From Corticimicrobacter populi (GTDB taxonomy: Bacteria; Pseudomonadota; Gammaproteobacteria; Burkholderiales; Burkholderiaceae_B), in contig NZ_QETA01000001.1 of the NCBI RefSeq assembly GCF_003123725.1, positions 744,001 through 808,000 on the forward strand: a stretch of 64,000 bases of DNA, read 5' to 3'. The position numbers and the translations under genes were made by a program. How positions within the stretch are numbered: position 1 is the stretch's first letter; each line of letters opens with the position of its first letter. Of the stretch, positions 63,146 through 64,000 are shown piece after piece. The notes below the pieces were generated by a model. That model was not told where the DNA came from. It did not search any database and saw only the letters and a list, made by a program, of their open reading frames with translations.

Positions 63146-63664
63146 ATGAAATCTCTCGAAATCCTCATCGAACGCATCATCCTGTCCAGCCGCTGGCTGC
63201 TGGTGGCGTTCTACATCGGCCTGGTGGCTGCACTGGCGCTGTATGCCTTCTCGTTTGCCCTCAAGTTCATCAAGGTGGCGCAGAACGTCTTCAGCTACGA
63301 CGAGGCAGACATGATCCTGGCCATGCTGGGGCTGATCGACGCGGCGTTGGTGGCCAGCCTGATTGTCATGGTCATGATCTCGGGCTACGAAAATTTCGTC
63401 AGCCGCTTCGACAATACCAATGCCGATGTATCCTTTCTCGGCAAGCTGGATGCCGGCAGCCTGAAGATCAAGGTGGCGTCGTCGATCGTGGCCATTTCCT
63501 CGATTCATCTGCTGCAGATTTTCCTCAATGCCAACCAGTACGATAACGTCAAGCTGATGTGGTACACGCTGATTCACCTGACCTTCGTGGTGTCGGCCGT
63601 GATGCTGGGGTTTCTCGAGCGTCTCATGTCCAAGGACAAGAACGGGCAGGGCACAAAGCTCTGA
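63146..63664 (+). CDS. YqhA (UPF0114) family membrane protein
   Basis: A 172-residue inner-membrane protein with three or four hydrophobic segments. ERIILSSRWLLVAFYIGLV and the central SGYENFVSRFD are the UPF0114 signatures. Function is not known. ATG 63146 (MKSLEILIERI) matches the family start; the frame is open to 63059. The 175 bp between the I9-like gene and this start hold no visible gene. Confidence 0.9.
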   Translation: MKSLEILIERIILSSRWLLVAFYIGLVAALALYAFSFALKFIKVAQNVFSYDEADMILAMLGLIDAALVASLIVMVMISGYENFVSRFDNTNADVSFLGKLDAGSLKIKVASSIVAISSIHLLQIFLNANQYDNVKLMWYTLIHLTFVVSAVMLGFLERLMSKDKNGQGTKL

Positions 63665-63791
63665 TTTGGGAAAAATCCCAGATACACGCACGGCGACTTG
63701 CCCTAAACTGGTGAGGATGACCTGGGTTCAAAAGAACATCGGTTGCTGCGGATGCCCCGTCCGCAGATCCCACACGACAGGAGCTGATGCA

Positions 63792-64000
63792 ATGAGCGGA
63801 ACGCGTGTTTTTCTTTTCGTTGGCCTGGCCATGGCGGCAGGCATCGCCCAGGCGGCCAATCCCGCCTGCGATATGAAGGCTGCCGAAGTCGAGGCTCAGA
63901 TTGCCCATGCGCGCCAGAATGGCAATGAACATCGACAGCGTGGCCTTGAACGGGCGCTGGCCAACCTGCGCGCCAACTGCACGGATGCAGGTTTGATCCG
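63792..64000 (+). CDS. DUF1090 family periplasmic protein (partial, C-terminus off window)
   Basis: I translated this frame directly; it is open to the right edge (69 codons). A signal peptide (VGLAMAAGIAQAA) is followed by CDMKAAEVEAQIAHARQNGN and GLERALANLRANC, the conserved pattern of DUF1090/YqjC-like proteins, small helical periplasmic proteins of unknown function. ATG 63792 has AGGAG at an 8-nt gap. A short TGGGA/TCCCA hairpin (63667-63680) lies between it and the YqhA gene. Confidence 0.8.
   Translation, partial: MSGTRVFLFVGLAMAAGIAQAANPACDMKAAEVEAQIAHARQNGNEHRQRGLERALANLRANCTDAGLI

Overview
The window is a chromosomal segment from a high-G+C (about 60% by eye) beta-proteobacterium. 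Gene content and order suggest Burkholderiales, most likely near Alcaligenaceae/Bordetella. The evidence is the ribF-ileS-lspA-coaBC and rimP-nusA-infB-rbfA-truB operons, the co-occurrence of acnA and acnB, an EarP arginine rhamnosyltransferase, DUF2863 and gmk-rpoZ-spoT. The family-level placement is inference. Most of the window is housekeeping. No phage, transposase, CRISPR array or conjugation gene was seen.

Layout. 1-8107 (minus): earP (cut by the left edge), pdxY, a DUF2863 protein, an M48 peptidase and a YjgN membrane protein form a tightly packed run, with acnA upstream. 8359-9918 (plus) is a small lower-G+C accessory cluster: a DUF6678-like protein, an unknown cysteine-motif protein and a histidine phosphatase. 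9958-13695 (minus): a NADAR protein, glpM and acnB, the last with a clear promoter and an adjacent palindrome. 13895-16325 (plus): an ArsR regulator, yicC, rph and an orphan 100-residue protein, then initiator tRNA on the opposite strand. 16601-29147 (plus): scpB, rluB, rimP-nusA-infB-rbfA-truB, typA, a YigZ protein and tsaD, covering translation, RNA modification and transcription elongation.

29144-36913: a small unknown gene and plsY (minus), surE-pcm-nlpD-exonuclease (plus), then gmk-rpoZ-spoT (minus). 36982-44594: a DedA protein (minus), a YdjM-like protein (plus) and ribF-ileS-lspA-coaBC (minus). 44680-50530: purN-rsmB (plus), then a LysR regulator divergent from a serine hydrolase-MFS transporter pair. 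50656-55582: serA (minus), then an acyl desaturase and a UvrD helicase (plus). 55583-56092 is a 510-bp non-coding stretch holding a striking 218-bp element with 33-bp perfect terminal inverted repeats and nested palindromes. 56093-60996 (minus): dapC-dapD-prmB-ABC-F ATPase, for lysine biosynthesis and ribosome modification. 61078-64000 (plus): tRNA-Leu, queE-queD, a lipoprotein resembling a stand-alone I9 propeptide, a YqhA protein and a DUF1090 protein cut by the right edge.

The observations most worth following are the 218-bp inverted-repeat element at 55597-55814, an intrinsic terminator placed directly before rimP that suggests attenuation of the nusA operon, a possible AUC start codon for the DedA gene, the acnB operator-like palindrome, and the I9-like lipoprotein. 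No complete new multi-gene system is evident.
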